Of a stretch of DNA of 59,245 bases, positions 34,881 through 45,304 are shown piece after piece. This stretch comes from an uncultured Lachnospiraceae bacterium (GTDB taxonomy: Bacteria; Bacillota; Clostridia; Lachnospirales; Lachnospiraceae): NCBI GenBank assembly GCA_947594855.1, contig CANQEL010000014.1, positions 1 to 59,245 on the forward strand, given 5' to 3'. The notes under the pieces were generated by a model that was not told where the DNA came from, ran no database searches, and saw only the letters and a list, made by a program, of their open reading frames with translations. Position 1 is the stretch's first letter; each line of letters begins with the position of its first letter. The position numbers were made by a program, and so were the translations under genes.

Positions 34881-36161
34881 CTATTTACAGAGTGCGTCAA
34901 GCACCTTAAAATAATCTGGAAAAGTCTTGCTGCAGCATCCGGGATTATCTATTACTATTCCCTCTGCCTTAAGACCTGTAACCGCATATGACATTGCAAC
35001 CCTGTGGTCGTTATATGTCTGTATGAGCGCCGGCTTTGGAATACCCGGTTCTATAGTTATACCGTCATCATGCGCCGTACATTTTATTCCCATCCTGCCA
35101 AGCTCATTATACATTGACATTATTCTGTCCGATTCCTGGTTTCTTATATGCCCTACTCCCGTTATCGTAACTCCTGTATCCGTAAACGGCGCTATAGCAG
35201 AAAGGGTAAGAGCCTGGTCTGAAAAATCACTCATATTTACCGTAATGCCTTTAAGTTCTGCCGGACCCTTTACACATATTCCGTCATCAGTTTCTTTTAA
35301 TTCGCAGCCCATATCTGAAAGCACATCAAGGAATCTTATATCGCCCTGCATACTGTCAGCATGAACACCATATACAACTGCGCTTATCTCGCACACCGCC
35401 GCCATTGCATAAAAATAACATGCGGCTGATACGTCAGGTTCACATATATATTCGCATCCATTATATGATGCTCCGGCTTCAATTATATATTCATCTTCTT
35501 TAGCATGTATTATATCCACGCCAAATTTCTGCATTACCTTTTCGGTAATCACAACATATGATTTGGCTTTACGTTTTCCTGTCAGTCTGATTACCGTTTT
35601 TTTATGTGTCATTGGAGCTGCCATCATAAGAGCGCTGAGATACTGGCTGCTTTTATCTATGTTTATATCAAATCCTAGTTTTTCCTTGTAACCTGTATTC
35701 CCCATTCCTTTTACCGTAAACGGAAGTGAATACGGTTCTTTATGGAATTCAAACACTGCGCCGCCTGATTCCAATGCCATGATAAGCTCTTTCATAGGCC
35801 TCTTCTGCATCTGTTCTGAAGCATCTATTTTATACTCGCCGTCAGACATTGCCAGCATGGCGGTAAGGAAACGCGCTGCCGTTCCTGCACTGCCTACATA
35901 TATTTCAGCCTTTTTATTCGGTATAACACCATCATTTCCTTTAATCACAAGCGTATCTTTATTATCCTGTATATCAAAGCCAAGCCGGATAAGACATTCT
36001 ATAAAATGCTCCGAATCATCGCTTCTCTGTATTCCGCTTACACGCGATATGCCTTTTCCAAGGGCAGCAATCATAAGAGCCCTGTTAGTAATGCTCTTTG
36101 AGCCCGGTACTGTTACACTTATATTGTTCCTACTAAGCTTTCCGACTGTATATTCCGACAT
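34881..36161 (-). CDS. aroA: 5-enolpyruvylshikimate-3-phosphate synthase
   Basis: A 426-residue EPSP synthase, sixth step of the shikimate pathway, with PGSKSITNRALM (N-terminal substrate loop), GSAGTAARFLTA, and the C-terminal QTYNDHRVAMSYAV motif. Its domain set and length are typical. aroE lies about 3 kb away on the other strand, so the shikimate genes are near but not one operon. Codons are normal. Confidence 0.94.
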   Translation of the reverse strand: MSEYTVGKLSRNNISVTVPGSKSITNRALMIAALGKGISRVSGIQRSDDSEHFIECLIRLGFDIQDNKDTLVIKGNDGVIPNKKAEIYVGSAGTAARFLTAMLAMSDGEYKIDASEQMQKRPMKELIMALESGGAVFEFHKEPYSLPFTVKGMGNTGYKEKLGFDINIDKSSQYLSALMMAAPMTHKKTVIRLTGKRKAKSYVVITEKVMQKFGVDIIHAKEDEYIIEAGASYNGCEYICEPDVSAACYFYAMAAVCEISAVVYGVHADSMQGDIRFLDVLSDMGCELKETDDGICVKGPAELKGITVNMSDFSDQALTLSAIAPFTDTGVTITGVGHIRNQESDRIMSMYNELGRMGIKCTAHDDGITIEPGIPKPALIQTYNDHRVAMSYAVTGLKAEGIVIDNPGCCSKTFPDYFKVLDALCK

Positions 36162-36191
36162 ATATCCTCCATATAATTCAGTTTAAGTATA

Positions 36192-39100
36192 TCAGTTATT
36201 TTTCTGACTCAGCAGATATTCTTCTGCATCATTTGGAATGTCTTCAAGATCATCTCCGACATCAATTATTTTGGGCTGTCTTCTGTACAATATATCATAC
36301 ATTACAGGTACAATAATAAGTGTCATAAACGTTGAATATATAAGCCCTCCGGAAATAACAATTGCCATACCCTTAGCCATTGCAGAACCGGCATCTTTCG
36401 TAAATACCATATTGCTCATGGCAAGTATCGTTGTTATCGCAGTCATAATAATAGGCCTCAGTCTCGTAACACCTGAAGCAATAAGGGCATTTCTCTTATC
36501 AAGTCCCTGTATTCTTAACTGGTTTACATAATCCACAAATACTATACCATTATTAACTACAGTACCCATAAGAACCATAAAGCCCATAAGCGAAAGCGCA
36601 CTTATCTCCTGCCTGAATATAAGAAGTCCCAAAAGGCCTCCGGTAAATGCAAGAGGTATTGTAAATATAACTATAAACGGTGATAAAAGGCTCTGGAACT
36701 GTGCCACCATTACAAGGTATATTAAAAGAAATCCCAGTAATATTGCAAGTATCATCTGATCAAGCATCTCTGCAACGTCCTGTGACTCACCGGCTATTTC
36801 AATACTATAGCCCTCAGGCGTTTCGTATTTTTCAATAAGCGGTTTCAGCTCCCTTGATACAAGCGTTGCATTTTTGCCTTCTTCCATTTCAGAAGAAACT
36901 GTCATATACTGTTTCTGATTTTCACGGCTTATTATATTGGCGCTTTCCGTCATCTCGGTAGTTGCAAAATCAGAAAGCTTATATGTCTTTTTGACCTCTT
37001 TACCATCTGAATCGTAAGTAGTTGCTTCAATCTCCATGTCCATAAGATTTTCATAGTTAAGAGGATTGGTTTCATCAATAACTTTTATATCAATTCCTGA
37101 ATTATTAACAGTCATTGACGAAGCTGTTTTATCCGTTGTAAGCCTTGTACTTATCTCATTATATATCTGCGCTACATTAAGTCCTTTCTTTGCTGCTTTA
37201 TCTTTATCAATTATAAGATGTACCGCCTTTGTTCCCTCATCCAGACCATTTGTAATATTGGTAATGCCCGGAACATCATCCATAATATCCATTACATCAT
37301 CACTTATTTTCATAAGCGTATCGGTATCATCTCCATATATATTTACCGAGATTCCGCTTGACATATACTGTGTTGCAGCCTCCTGAGAACCTACCATAAC
37401 TTCACATCCGGCATTATCTGTAGCTTTTCTGATTTTATCAAGCATATCATTTACTTCATCAGTAGTATTAACTGATTCATCAGGTATAATATAATACATA
37501 AATGTACTAAACTCTGCTTCCTGTCCCGAAGCAATTCCGCCTGCAACCATGTTTACCGCACCCATACTGTCCATTGCTCCAACCTCTTTTACGCCCTCAA
37601 CATTCAGTATGGAATCAAGTATGCCGTCCGCCATTTCTACAGCTGTATCATTATCAGTGCCTTCCGGCATTTCAGCCGTTACAGAAATTGTATCGCCCGA
37701 CATATCAGGAACCATTACAATACCCATTTTGAATACTTCATATATACTGAATATAAGAAGCAGCACTGCAGCAATTAATGGTACAAACTTATATTTTAAA
37801 CACCAGGAAAGCATATGCCTGTAACCTTTAAGCACCCTGTCAAACAATGGCTGTTTCTTCCTGACTGTTTTCTTTAATATTACAGAACTTACCGTAGGAA
37901 CAACCGTAAGCGCAACAAAAAGCGATGCCGTAAGCGCGTATGATATTGTAAAAGCAAACGGCATCATAAGGTCTCTTACCATACCCTCAGTAAATACCAT
38001 AGGAAGGAATACGCATATGGTTGTAATTGTCGACGCCGCTATCGGAGCTGCCACCTGCTTAGCGCCCTGTACTGCCGCTCTTGCCGGAGCTATTCCGTTA
38101 TTTCTGAGACGGAATATGTTTTCTATTACCACAATTGAGTTATCTACTAACATTCCTATTGCAAGCGCAAGTCCTGCAAGAGACATTACATTAATATTGA
38201 TTCCAGTAAAATACATCAATATAATTGCAAACAGAACACTAAACGGTATACTGAAAGCTACTACAATAGTAGGCTTTACACTCTTAAGAAACAGCGCAAG
38301 TACAATAATTGCAAGCGCCGCACCTGCCAGCATACTGTACAGAACACTTTCAAGAAATATCGATATATATTTCGCCTGGTCGCTAAATGATACTATTTTA
38401 AGCCCAGGATATTTATTTTCAAGGTAAGCAACTGCTTCTTTACAGTTATCCGATACTTCACTTGTATTTGCAGTACTCGCTTTATATATTGCAAGAAGTA
38501 TTGCATCATTTCCATTATATTTGGCATAACTGTTTTCAGAATCATCTACAATTGTAACATCAGCAACATCACTTAATTTTATCCTGCCTATTGCATCATT
38601 TTTTACAAGTACCATTGATTTAATTTCTTCAGGGCTTTCATACTCATCTCCCACCTTAAGAAGCCACTGATTATCATTTTTATCATCTATATAACCTGCA
38701 GGCATTGCAAAATTCTGTGCATATATCAGTCCTGAAAGCGCATCAATTGATAAAAGTTTATCGAGATTAGCATTATCAAGTGCAGCTTTCTTAGAATCCT
38801 TAAACTGTTTCCTGGCTTCAGAAAGCTCCTTCATTGCATCGTTAATGCTTGTTTTTCCAGATTCTATCTGAGCTCCCGCCTGTCCAAATCCCGCTGAAGC
38901 GCTTAACGCTCCGGAAAGCGCTTTTTCATAATTTTCATCCATCTGTTCCATCTTTGAACTTATCGCATTATTTAATGCTTCAACAGCTTTTATCTCCACT
39001 GCAAGGTTAGAAAGTTCTGAGTCTATTTCAGGAATTCTTTTAGTAACTATATTATATATGTTCTGAAGAGACTCAGGCGTCAGCGCTGACACCTGCTCGC

Positions 39101-40124
39101 CATATCCAAGCTGTGTCATCCATGATGTAAAGGCGGTAAGTTTATCAGGATTATCTACCGCGTCTTTTACACTATCAGGTATACTTATACCTGATAGTTT
39201 GGCAGGCTGCCCAAGCGTATTTTTAAATCCTGCAAACATATCATTAATACTCTGATAATTCCCTGCTATATTATTGTCGTCATATATTTTCTTTTCCGCT
39301 TCCAAAGCGCTTTTGCTTGCATTCATGCTGTTAAGCGAAGCTTCATAAGCCGCTTTTGAGGCTTTGGCATTATCAAGCTGCGAAAGCGCCTTTGATATCT
39401 CGCTGTTCGTACCTTCCTGCTTATCTGAAAGCTCACTTCCGCTGTCAGAAAGTTTGTCTTTAGCCTTTTCAAGTTTACTCTGCGCCTTATCTATATCTTT
39501 TTTTGCATCTTTTAGCTTATCATTTGTATATACAACTATATCTTCATTCAGCTTATCTATCTTATCCTTATTAAGCCTGACTTCCATTGTCTGGGTAACA
39601 GCGCCTATCTCGGTAATGCTCGCAACGCCTTCCTGCCTTTCCAGATAAGGTACTACAACATCTTCAGTAAATTCTGTAATTGAAACTATGTCCTTATTAT
39701 CATAACTTACTGTTGCGTACATTGTCGCCATCATATCCATACTTATTTCAAGTATATTCGGTCTTCCGCTTATTTCCGGAAGCTCTACCATATTAACAGC
39801 TTCAGATACCTTTACCATTGCCGAGTCCATATTGGTTCCTGAATCAAATTCAAGCATTACAAGACTGTAATTCTCCGCGGAATTACTTACAATATTTTTA
39901 ACGCCGCTTATGGTTCCAAGACTGCTTTCAAGCGGTTTTGTAACATCATTCCCAACTTTCTCAGGACTTGCCCCCGGTTCAGTAGTTATAACCATAAGAT
40001 ATGGCATCCCTATCTCCGGAAGAAGGTCTGTCTTCATTTTTGAAAGGCTTACCATACCTATTACCAGTATGATAATAACTGAAACCACAGTTAAATATGG
40101 CTTTTTTACACTGAATTTTATCAT
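36192..40124 (-). CDS. Large RND efflux transporter with coiled-coil insertion
   Basis: A 1310-residue AcrB/SwrC-type resistance-nodulation-division transporter. It has two six-helix membrane halves (first helix about 10-28; others about 580-800 and 1130-1290) and two large extracytoplasmic loops. The first loop carries an extra region, about residues 195-455, rich in heptads (DKLKDAKKDIDKAQSKLEKAK and later QLDNAKASKAAYEAS). Usual AcrB-like proteins are about 1030-1050 residues. The ATG follows the second ABC exporter gene by 26 nt. The proton-relay residues were not individually checked. Export of drugs, lipids or surface molecules is plausible in this outer-membrane-free organism. Confidence 0.88.
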   Translation of the reverse strand: MIKFSVKKPYLTVVSVIIILVIGMVSLSKMKTDLLPEIGMPYLMVITTEPGASPEKVGNDVTKPLESSLGTISGVKNIVSNSAENYSLVMLEFDSGTNMDSAMVKVSEAVNMVELPEISGRPNILEISMDMMATMYATVSYDNKDIVSITEFTEDVVVPYLERQEGVASITEIGAVTQTMEVRLNKDKIDKLNEDIVVYTNDKLKDAKKDIDKAQSKLEKAKDKLSDSGSELSDKQEGTNSEISKALSQLDNAKASKAAYEASLNSMNASKSALEAEKKIYDDNNIAGNYQSINDMFAGFKNTLGQPAKLSGISIPDSVKDAVDNPDKLTAFTSWMTQLGYGEQVSALTPESLQNIYNIVTKRIPEIDSELSNLAVEIKAVEALNNAISSKMEQMDENYEKALSGALSASAGFGQAGAQIESGKTSINDAMKELSEARKQFKDSKKAALDNANLDKLLSIDALSGLIYAQNFAMPAGYIDDKNDNQWLLKVGDEYESPEEIKSMVLVKNDAIGRIKLSDVADVTIVDDSENSYAKYNGNDAILLAIYKASTANTSEVSDNCKEAVAYLENKYPGLKIVSFSDQAKYISIFLESVLYSMLAGAALAIIVLALFLKSVKPTIVVAFSIPFSVLFAIILMYFTGININVMSLAGLALAIGMLVDNSIVVIENIFRLRNNGIAPARAAVQGAKQVAAPIAASTITTICVFLPMVFTEGMVRDLMMPFAFTISYALTASLFVALTVVPTVSSVILKKTVRKKQPLFDRVLKGYRHMLSWCLKYKFVPLIAAVLLLIFSIYEVFKMGIVMVPDMSGDTISVTAEMPEGTDNDTAVEMADGILDSILNVEGVKEVGAMDSMGAVNMVAGGIASGQEAEFSTFMYYIIPDESVNTTDEVNDMLDKIRKATDNAGCEVMVGSQEAATQYMSSGISVNIYGDDTDTLMKISDDVMDIMDDVPGITNITNGLDEGTKAVHLIIDKDKAAKKGLNVAQIYNEISTRLTTDKTASSMTVNNSGIDIKVIDETNPLNYENLMDMEIEATTYDSDGKEVKKTYKLSDFATTEMTESANIISRENQKQYMTVSSEMEEGKNATLVSRELKPLIEKYETPEGYSIEIAGESQDVAEMLDQMILAILLGFLLIYLVMVAQFQSLLSPFIVIFTIPLAFTGGLLGLLIFRQEISALSLMGFMVLMGTVVNNGIVFVDYVNQLRIQGLDKRNALIASGVTRLRPIIMTAITTILAMSNMVFTKDAGSAMAKGMAIVISGGLIYSTFMTLIIVPVMYDILYRRQPKIIDVGDDLEDIPNDAEEYLLSQKNN

Positions 40125-40150
40125 GTACCAAATCTCCTTATTGATATTAT

Positions 40151-42097
40151 TTAAGTAAGTTCAAGCATTCCCGTATAAAGCTTATAATATCTTCCTTTAA
40201 GTTTAAGAAGTTCCTCATGGGTTCCTCTCTCAATAATTTTACCGTTTTCCAATACCATAATTGCATTTGCATTTCTTACTGTAGACAGCCTGTGCGCTAT
40301 GACAAATGTTGTTCTGTTTTTCATAAGTCTGTCCATACCATGCTCTATATGTCTTTCAGTTCTTGTATCTACAGACGAAGTTGCTTCATCCAGAACAAGT
40401 ATGGGAGCTTTTGAAATTGCCGCTCTGGCAATATTAAGAAGCTGCCTCTGTCCCTGGCTTAAATTATCTCCATCTCCTTCAATCATTGTATCATATCCAT
40501 GTTCAAGACGCATAATAAATGAATGTGCGCTCGCAATTCTGGCGGCTGTCTCTACTTCCTCATCAGTTGCAGAAAGTCTGCCATAACGTATATTTTCCCT
40601 TACGGTTCCGGTAAACAGGTGTGTATCCTGAAGAACCATTGCTATATTCTGCCGCAAAGAATCCCTGGAATATTCCTTAATATCCCTGTCATCTATAGTA
40701 ATGCTTCCTTCCGAAATATCATAAAAACGGTTTAAAAGATTCGTTATCGTCGTCTTTCCCGCTCCGGTTGAACCTACAAATGCAATTTTCTGTCCCGGCT
40801 TGGCATATAGTGAAAGATCCGAAAGCACTGTTTTATCCGGAGTATATCCAAAAGTAACATTTTCAAATACTACTTTCCCTTCCACAGTTATATCATTCAT
40901 ATTAACAGCATCAGGTTTATCCTCCGTTTCAGGAGAAAGATCCAGTATTGCAAATACCCTTTCTGCGCCTGCAAGAGCTGAAAAAAGAGTATTTACCTGC
41001 ATTGACAACTCATTTATCGGTCTTGAAAACTGCCTTGAGAAATTTACAAATACCGTAACCCCTCCGATGTCAAAACCTCCGATGACAAACTTTAAGCTTC
41101 CTATCTTTATTGTCTTTTTTATTATACATAATATACCGCCAATTGCCCCTGAAGCGGCATAACTTATCTGGCTGAGATTTCCCATAACCGGCCCCATTAT
41201 GCCTCCAAAGAACTGCGCCTTAAGCTGTTTACTCCGAAGGTCATTATTAAGTCTGGTAAATTCCTTCACGGCCTTTTTCTCATGACAGAATACCTTTACT
41301 ACTTTCTGTCCTGTTACCGTTTCCTCAATATAGCCGTTTATTGCTCCAAGCGCCGACTGCTGCGCCCTGAAAAACTTTCTGCTCCTTTTTGCTATGGTTG
41401 CGCCCGCCTTAAGCATAAAAGGTATAAACAAAAGTGTAATTACCGTAAGTATCCAGTTCGTATATATCATAAGCGCCAGCGTTCCAATAATGGTAACCGT
41501 ACCGCTTATAAGCTGTGTAACCGAGTTATTAAGCATTTCGCCGACTGCATCCACATCATTAGTGAAACGGCTCATTATCTCTCCGGTATTTCTTTCATCA
41601 AAAAATCTGATTGGAAGCGTCTGTATTTTATTAAAAAGATCACTCCTTATACTTCTTATAGCCTTCTGCGATACGCCTATCATAATTCTTGCCTGGGTAT
41701 ACGTTGCAACGACACTGACTGCATATACCGCAGCCATTTTTGCAATTCCCATTACAAGATGCCTGACACTTGCAGCTGCCGCCATGGTATATTCCTCTTT
41801 ATTTGCAGCAAGCGTTACCAATGTCTTTATATCTTCTGCAAGAGTATTAACAATAGGCCTTAACAGATATGAGCCTGCCAGCGCTGTAACAGAACTAAGT
41901 ATAACACATACAAACACAACCGCAAGCGCCGCTTTTTCGTGGCTTATATATCCAAAAAGCCTCTTAACTGCATGTAAAGTATCTCCCGGTTTTTCAACCG
42001 GCTTTCCCGCTCCTCTTCTTCTTCCTGAACCGGGGCCAAATCCCGGACCTCTTCTATTCATATCACCCGAAGGCTTTACAGTTTTTGTTTCACTCAT
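40151..42097 (-). CDS. ABC exporter half-transporter, catalytic partner (second pair)
   Basis: A 648-residue ABC-B half-transporter with a Gly/Arg/Pro-rich N-terminal tail (about 10-35), six membrane helices (about 50-380) and an ATPase: Walker A GSTGAGKTT, signature LSQGQRQ, Walker B ILVLDEATSSVD with the catalytic Glu. ATG overlaps the stop of the upstream partner (ATGA), indicating a coupled heterodimer. It precedes the RND transporter by 26 nt, so the three export genes probably form one transcript. Substrate unknown. Confidence 0.9.
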   Translation of the reverse strand: MSETKTVKPSGDMNRRGPGFGPGSGRRRGAGKPVEKPGDTLHAVKRLFGYISHEKAALAVVFVCVILSSVTALAGSYLLRPIVNTLAEDIKTLVTLAANKEEYTMAAAASVRHLVMGIAKMAAVYAVSVVATYTQARIMIGVSQKAIRSIRSDLFNKIQTLPIRFFDERNTGEIMSRFTNDVDAVGEMLNNSVTQLISGTVTIIGTLALMIYTNWILTVITLLFIPFMLKAGATIAKRSRKFFRAQQSALGAINGYIEETVTGQKVVKVFCHEKKAVKEFTRLNNDLRSKQLKAQFFGGIMGPVMGNLSQISYAASGAIGGILCIIKKTIKIGSLKFVIGGFDIGGVTVFVNFSRQFSRPINELSMQVNTLFSALAGAERVFAILDLSPETEDKPDAVNMNDITVEGKVVFENVTFGYTPDKTVLSDLSLYAKPGQKIAFVGSTGAGKTTITNLLNRFYDISEGSITIDDRDIKEYSRDSLRQNIAMVLQDTHLFTGTVRENIRYGRLSATDEEVETAARIASAHSFIMRLEHGYDTMIEGDGDNLSQGQRQLLNIARAAISKAPILVLDEATSSVDTRTERHIEHGMDRLMKNRTTFVIAHRLSTVRNANAIMVLENGKIIERGTHEELLKLKGRYYKLYTGMLELT

Positions 42098-43854
42098 ACT
42101 GCCACAGCCTCCTTTTCCATCTGTGAATAATATATCTCCTTATATGTATCACAGTTTTCTATAAGTTCTTCATGCGTACCGCATCCGGCTATACTGCCTT
42201 CATCCATTACGAGTATCATATCAGCGTCTATTACCGAAGATATACGCTGCGCAATAATAATCTTGGTTGTATCGGGAATCTCTTTAAGGAAATTAGCCCT
42301 TATTGCTGCTTCCGTAGCCGTATCAACTGCACTCGTACTGTCATCAAGTATAAGTATCTTAGGATGTTTAAGCAGCGCCCTTGCAATACATAATCTCTGC
42401 TTCTGCCCGCCTGATACGTTGACGCCGCCCTGTTCCAGATACGTATTGTACCCATCACTGAAAGAAGTTATGAATCCGTCAGCCTGCGCATATCCGGCAA
42501 CCCTCTTAATATCTTCCTGCGAGGCGTTTTCATCTCCCCACCTTAAGTTATCTTCTATGGTTCCTGAAAAAAGTACATTTTTCTGAAGTACCATGGCAAC
42601 GGCATTTCTAAGGTCATCAAGCATATACTCTTTTACATTGATACCGTCTACAAGCACTTCGCCTTCATCTGCATCATACAGTCTCGGAATGAGCTGTACC
42701 ATGCTTGTTTTTCCTGAACCCGTTGAACCTATAATTCCGACAATCTGACCCGGCTTAATTCTAAAACTTATATTGTTAAGCACATTATTTTTGTTATTTT
42801 TATAATATCTGAAAGATACATTTCTAAACTCTATTTCCCCGTCAGTTACTTTAGGAGCCTCTTTCTTTCCTGCAAGCACTTCACTTCTTACAACATCATC
42901 ATTAAGGTCTATTTCTGTATTAAGCACTTCCTTTATACGGTTTGAGGAAGCAAGCGCCCTTGAACCATTAATTAGAATCATCGAAACCATCATAAGCGAC
43001 ATAAGTATCTGTACAGTATATGTCGTAAATGCCGTAAGTTCGCCCACAGGCATAACTCCTGAAAGTATCTGGTTACCGCCAAACCACACAATAGCTATAG
43101 TTGTTAAATTCATTGCCACCGTCATGACAGGCATGATAAGAATAACCAGTCTAAGAGCATCCATACTCTTTTTTCTTAAATCTTCGTTTGACTGATAAAA
43201 TTTGTCTATCTCAAAGTCTTCGCGTACAAAGGATTTGACAACCCTTGCATTTGTTATATTTTCCTGAACAACGCTGTTAAGCCTGTCAATCTTTTTCTGC
43301 ATTGTATTAAACCTTGGGAATGCACTTTTCATTACGACAAATATTGTTATCGTAAGAAGCGGTATAACAATAAGAATCACAACGGCAAGACTTGCATTCA
43401 TCATAAACGCCATTATAAGGGCGCCTATAAGCATACCCGGTGCACGAAGAAGCATCCTGAGCGCCATTGCAACGACATTCTGCATGTTGGTAATATCGTT
43501 TGTAAGCCTTGTCACAAGCGAACCTGTAGAAAATTTTTCGATATTTGCAAAAGAAAACTGCTGTACTTTTTCAAATACATCCTGTCTAAGATCTCCTGCG
43601 AAATTAATTGACGCCTTAAAAGCAAAAAAAGCGCCTCCGACGCCGCCAAGCAGCATGAGTATGGCTGTAAGAACCATAAGAAGTCCCATCCTTATTATAT
43701 ATGCCGTTCCACCGTCACCATTCACGCCATTATCTATTATGAGCTGTAAAAGCTTTGGCATAACTACCTCGCCTATAACCTCGACAATCATCATTATAGG
43801 TCCCAGTATAAATGCGTACAAATATGGCATGATGTATTTTTTGTATGTTTTCAT
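42094..43854 (-). CDS. ABC exporter half-transporter, degenerate-site partner (second pair)
   Basis: A 586-residue ABC-B half-transporter. Six membrane helices, then an ATPase with Walker A GSTGSGKTS, signature VSGGQKQR and Walker B ILILDDSTSAVD, with Asp replacing the catalytic Glu. ATG 43854 is preferred (GGAGG 11 nt upstream); an ATG at 43878 would add MHMEECGQ. It is the first gene of the export cluster. The distribution of E and D between partners is as in the other pair. Confidence 0.9.
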   Translation of the reverse strand: MKTYKKYIMPYLYAFILGPIMMIVEVIGEVVMPKLLQLIIDNGVNGDGGTAYIIRMGLLMVLTAILMLLGGVGGAFFAFKASINFAGDLRQDVFEKVQQFSFANIEKFSTGSLVTRLTNDITNMQNVVAMALRMLLRAPGMLIGALIMAFMMNASLAVVILIVIPLLTITIFVVMKSAFPRFNTMQKKIDRLNSVVQENITNARVVKSFVREDFEIDKFYQSNEDLRKKSMDALRLVILIMPVMTVAMNLTTIAIVWFGGNQILSGVMPVGELTAFTTYTVQILMSLMMVSMILINGSRALASSNRIKEVLNTEIDLNDDVVRSEVLAGKKEAPKVTDGEIEFRNVSFRYYKNNKNNVLNNISFRIKPGQIVGIIGSTGSGKTSMVQLIPRLYDADEGEVLVDGINVKEYMLDDLRNAVAMVLQKNVLFSGTIEDNLRWGDENASQEDIKRVAGYAQADGFITSFSDGYNTYLEQGGVNVSGGQKQRLCIARALLKHPKILILDDSTSAVDTATEAAIRANFLKEIPDTTKIIIAQRISSVIDADMILVMDEGSIAGCGTHEELIENCDTYKEIYYSQMEKEAVAV

Positions 43855-43930
43855 TTGTCCACATTCCTCCATATGCACATTTTAACAATTATTATAGTAC
43901 ACAATATAAATTATTCAAGGAATTCCTGAT

Positions 43931-43977
43931 AAATTTTAAGGGAAGCAAATATTAAAAATGCTTCCCCCGTAAAATTT
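43931..43977 (-). terminator. Terminator after the SleC-like gene
   Basis: A perfect 8-bp stem (GGGAAGCA at 43940-43947, TGCTTCCC at 43959-43966), extended by AAATTTTA (43931-43938) and TAAAATTT (43970-43977), followed on the minus strand by a T-rich run. It ends the 410-residue gene and insulates the ABC exporter cluster. Confidence 0.7.
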
Positions 43978-43998
43978 CACCTTATTTTTTCCCTTAAC

Positions 43999-45231
43999 TT
44001 ACATAAATTCTGCAATTCTGCTTACCGCAACATATATTTCGGATATTTTATACCATGTCGGAAAATCCGTTATTCCATTCTGCGGAAGTCCGAATATTCC
44101 CTGAAATACACTGACTGCATTGGCTGTAGACGGACCGTATATTCCATCTACTGATATAAGCGGTATAAGCGGATATGCTCCCGCTATTGTATTTAACTGA
44201 TTCTGAAGCTGTCTTACCTTTTCACCGGAACTTCCGTTTACCAGATTTGTTCCAGGCCATGATGACGGTATTCCCGATATTGTTTCAGTACTGTTTACAT
44301 ATATCATACTTCCATAATAATTCTGCAGAATACTTATTGCAGAATAGCCCTGATCTCCAAGCTCCTTTGAACCCCATTGCGATAACAGGCCAGGGCATGT
44401 AACACGTTTTCCGTCGCAATATTGTGTAAGTATCGGCTGCGCAACATCAGGTCGTGAAAGATAACTTGAAAATATCCTGTCAACCACATCAGATATACTG
44501 TCAAATATATTTCTTTCCGGTATCCATTTATGATCATATGCAGTTGATGACGTTATCGTAAAATCATACCCTTTGTTCCGGTACCACTCCGTATAAACTC
44601 TGTTAAGTGTAAACGACTGTATTGCCAGAATATTTGCAATAAGCGTTTCCTCAGGCCATGTAGCATATATTTCACTGCTGGCAACATTTTTAATATAATC
44701 CTTATATCTTACATAATAATTCTGTGAGCCGGCATCATTAGGAGGTCCGTCATGTACTACCACATATTCGGGAATAACCACCCTGCTAAGTACTATTTCT
44801 CCGGATTCATTTACCGGTTTAATCTCATCTTCTTCTATTTTAGGCGGATAATCACCCCAGAGAGTATGGTCCGGTATAACAAATAATTCGGCGCTTTCGG
44901 GATTTTCAGGTTCTACAGGTATTAACCTCGAATTCTGAATCGCCAACTCTCCTGATAATATCTCTGCGCCGTTTACTTCCATAGTCTCATATCCCGGAGC
45001 AGTAATATATATAGTATACTCAGAATAGGGCTTATTAGCTCCAGGCTGCATTGAATATTCAAGAGGAGGCGCCTCAAGTTCTATTTCCGGCGTCTGTCCA
45101 TTCTGGTCGGTGGTAATCTCTTCAATAGTATTTTCAGGCTCATTTTCACTTGTAATCCTTACGGTTGCGCCTTCTACAGGCCTGTTCTGCCTTTCTGTCG
45201 TAACATATACCCTCAATTTTCCGTAATCCAT
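43999..45231 (-). CDS. SleC-like cortex-lytic/SpoIID-type protein with peptidoglycan-binding domain
   Basis: A 410-residue protein. The N-terminus (about 1-110) is carboxypeptidase-regulatory-like: LRVYVTTERQNRPVEGATVRI. The middle (about 175-310) is SpoIID/LytB-like with NVASSEIYATWPEETL, the region that in SleC carries the lytic transglycosylase activity. The C-terminus (about 330-400) is a PG_binding_1 module (VDGIYGPSTANAVSVFQGIFGL). This arrangement matches Clostridial SleC-type spore-cortex-lytic enzymes and their relatives. There is no signal peptide, as for SleC, which is made in the mother cell. A catalytic Glu was not verified against a structure. A non-lytic or structural role is possible. 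Confidence 0.62.
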   Translation of the reverse strand: MDYGKLRVYVTTERQNRPVEGATVRITSENEPENTIEEITTDQNGQTPEIELEAPPLEYSMQPGANKPYSEYTIYITAPGYETMEVNGAEILSGELAIQNSRLIPVEPENPESAELFVIPDHTLWGDYPPKIEEDEIKPVNESGEIVLSRVVIPEYVVVHDGPPNDAGSQNYYVRYKDYIKNVASSEIYATWPEETLIANILAIQSFTLNRVYTEWYRNKGYDFTITSSTAYDHKWIPERNIFDSISDVVDRIFSSYLSRPDVAQPILTQYCDGKRVTCPGLLSQWGSKELGDQGYSAISILQNYYGSMIYVNSTETISGIPSSWPGTNLVNGSSGEKVRQLQNQLNTIAGAYPLIPLISVDGIYGPSTANAVSVFQGIFGLPQNGITDFPTWYKISEIYVAVSRIAEFM

Positions 45232-45304
45232 ACAATCTCCTTTATATATGCGTATGTATCATTAATATTATATGTATGGATTATACAGTCTGTTACTTAA
45301 TACG

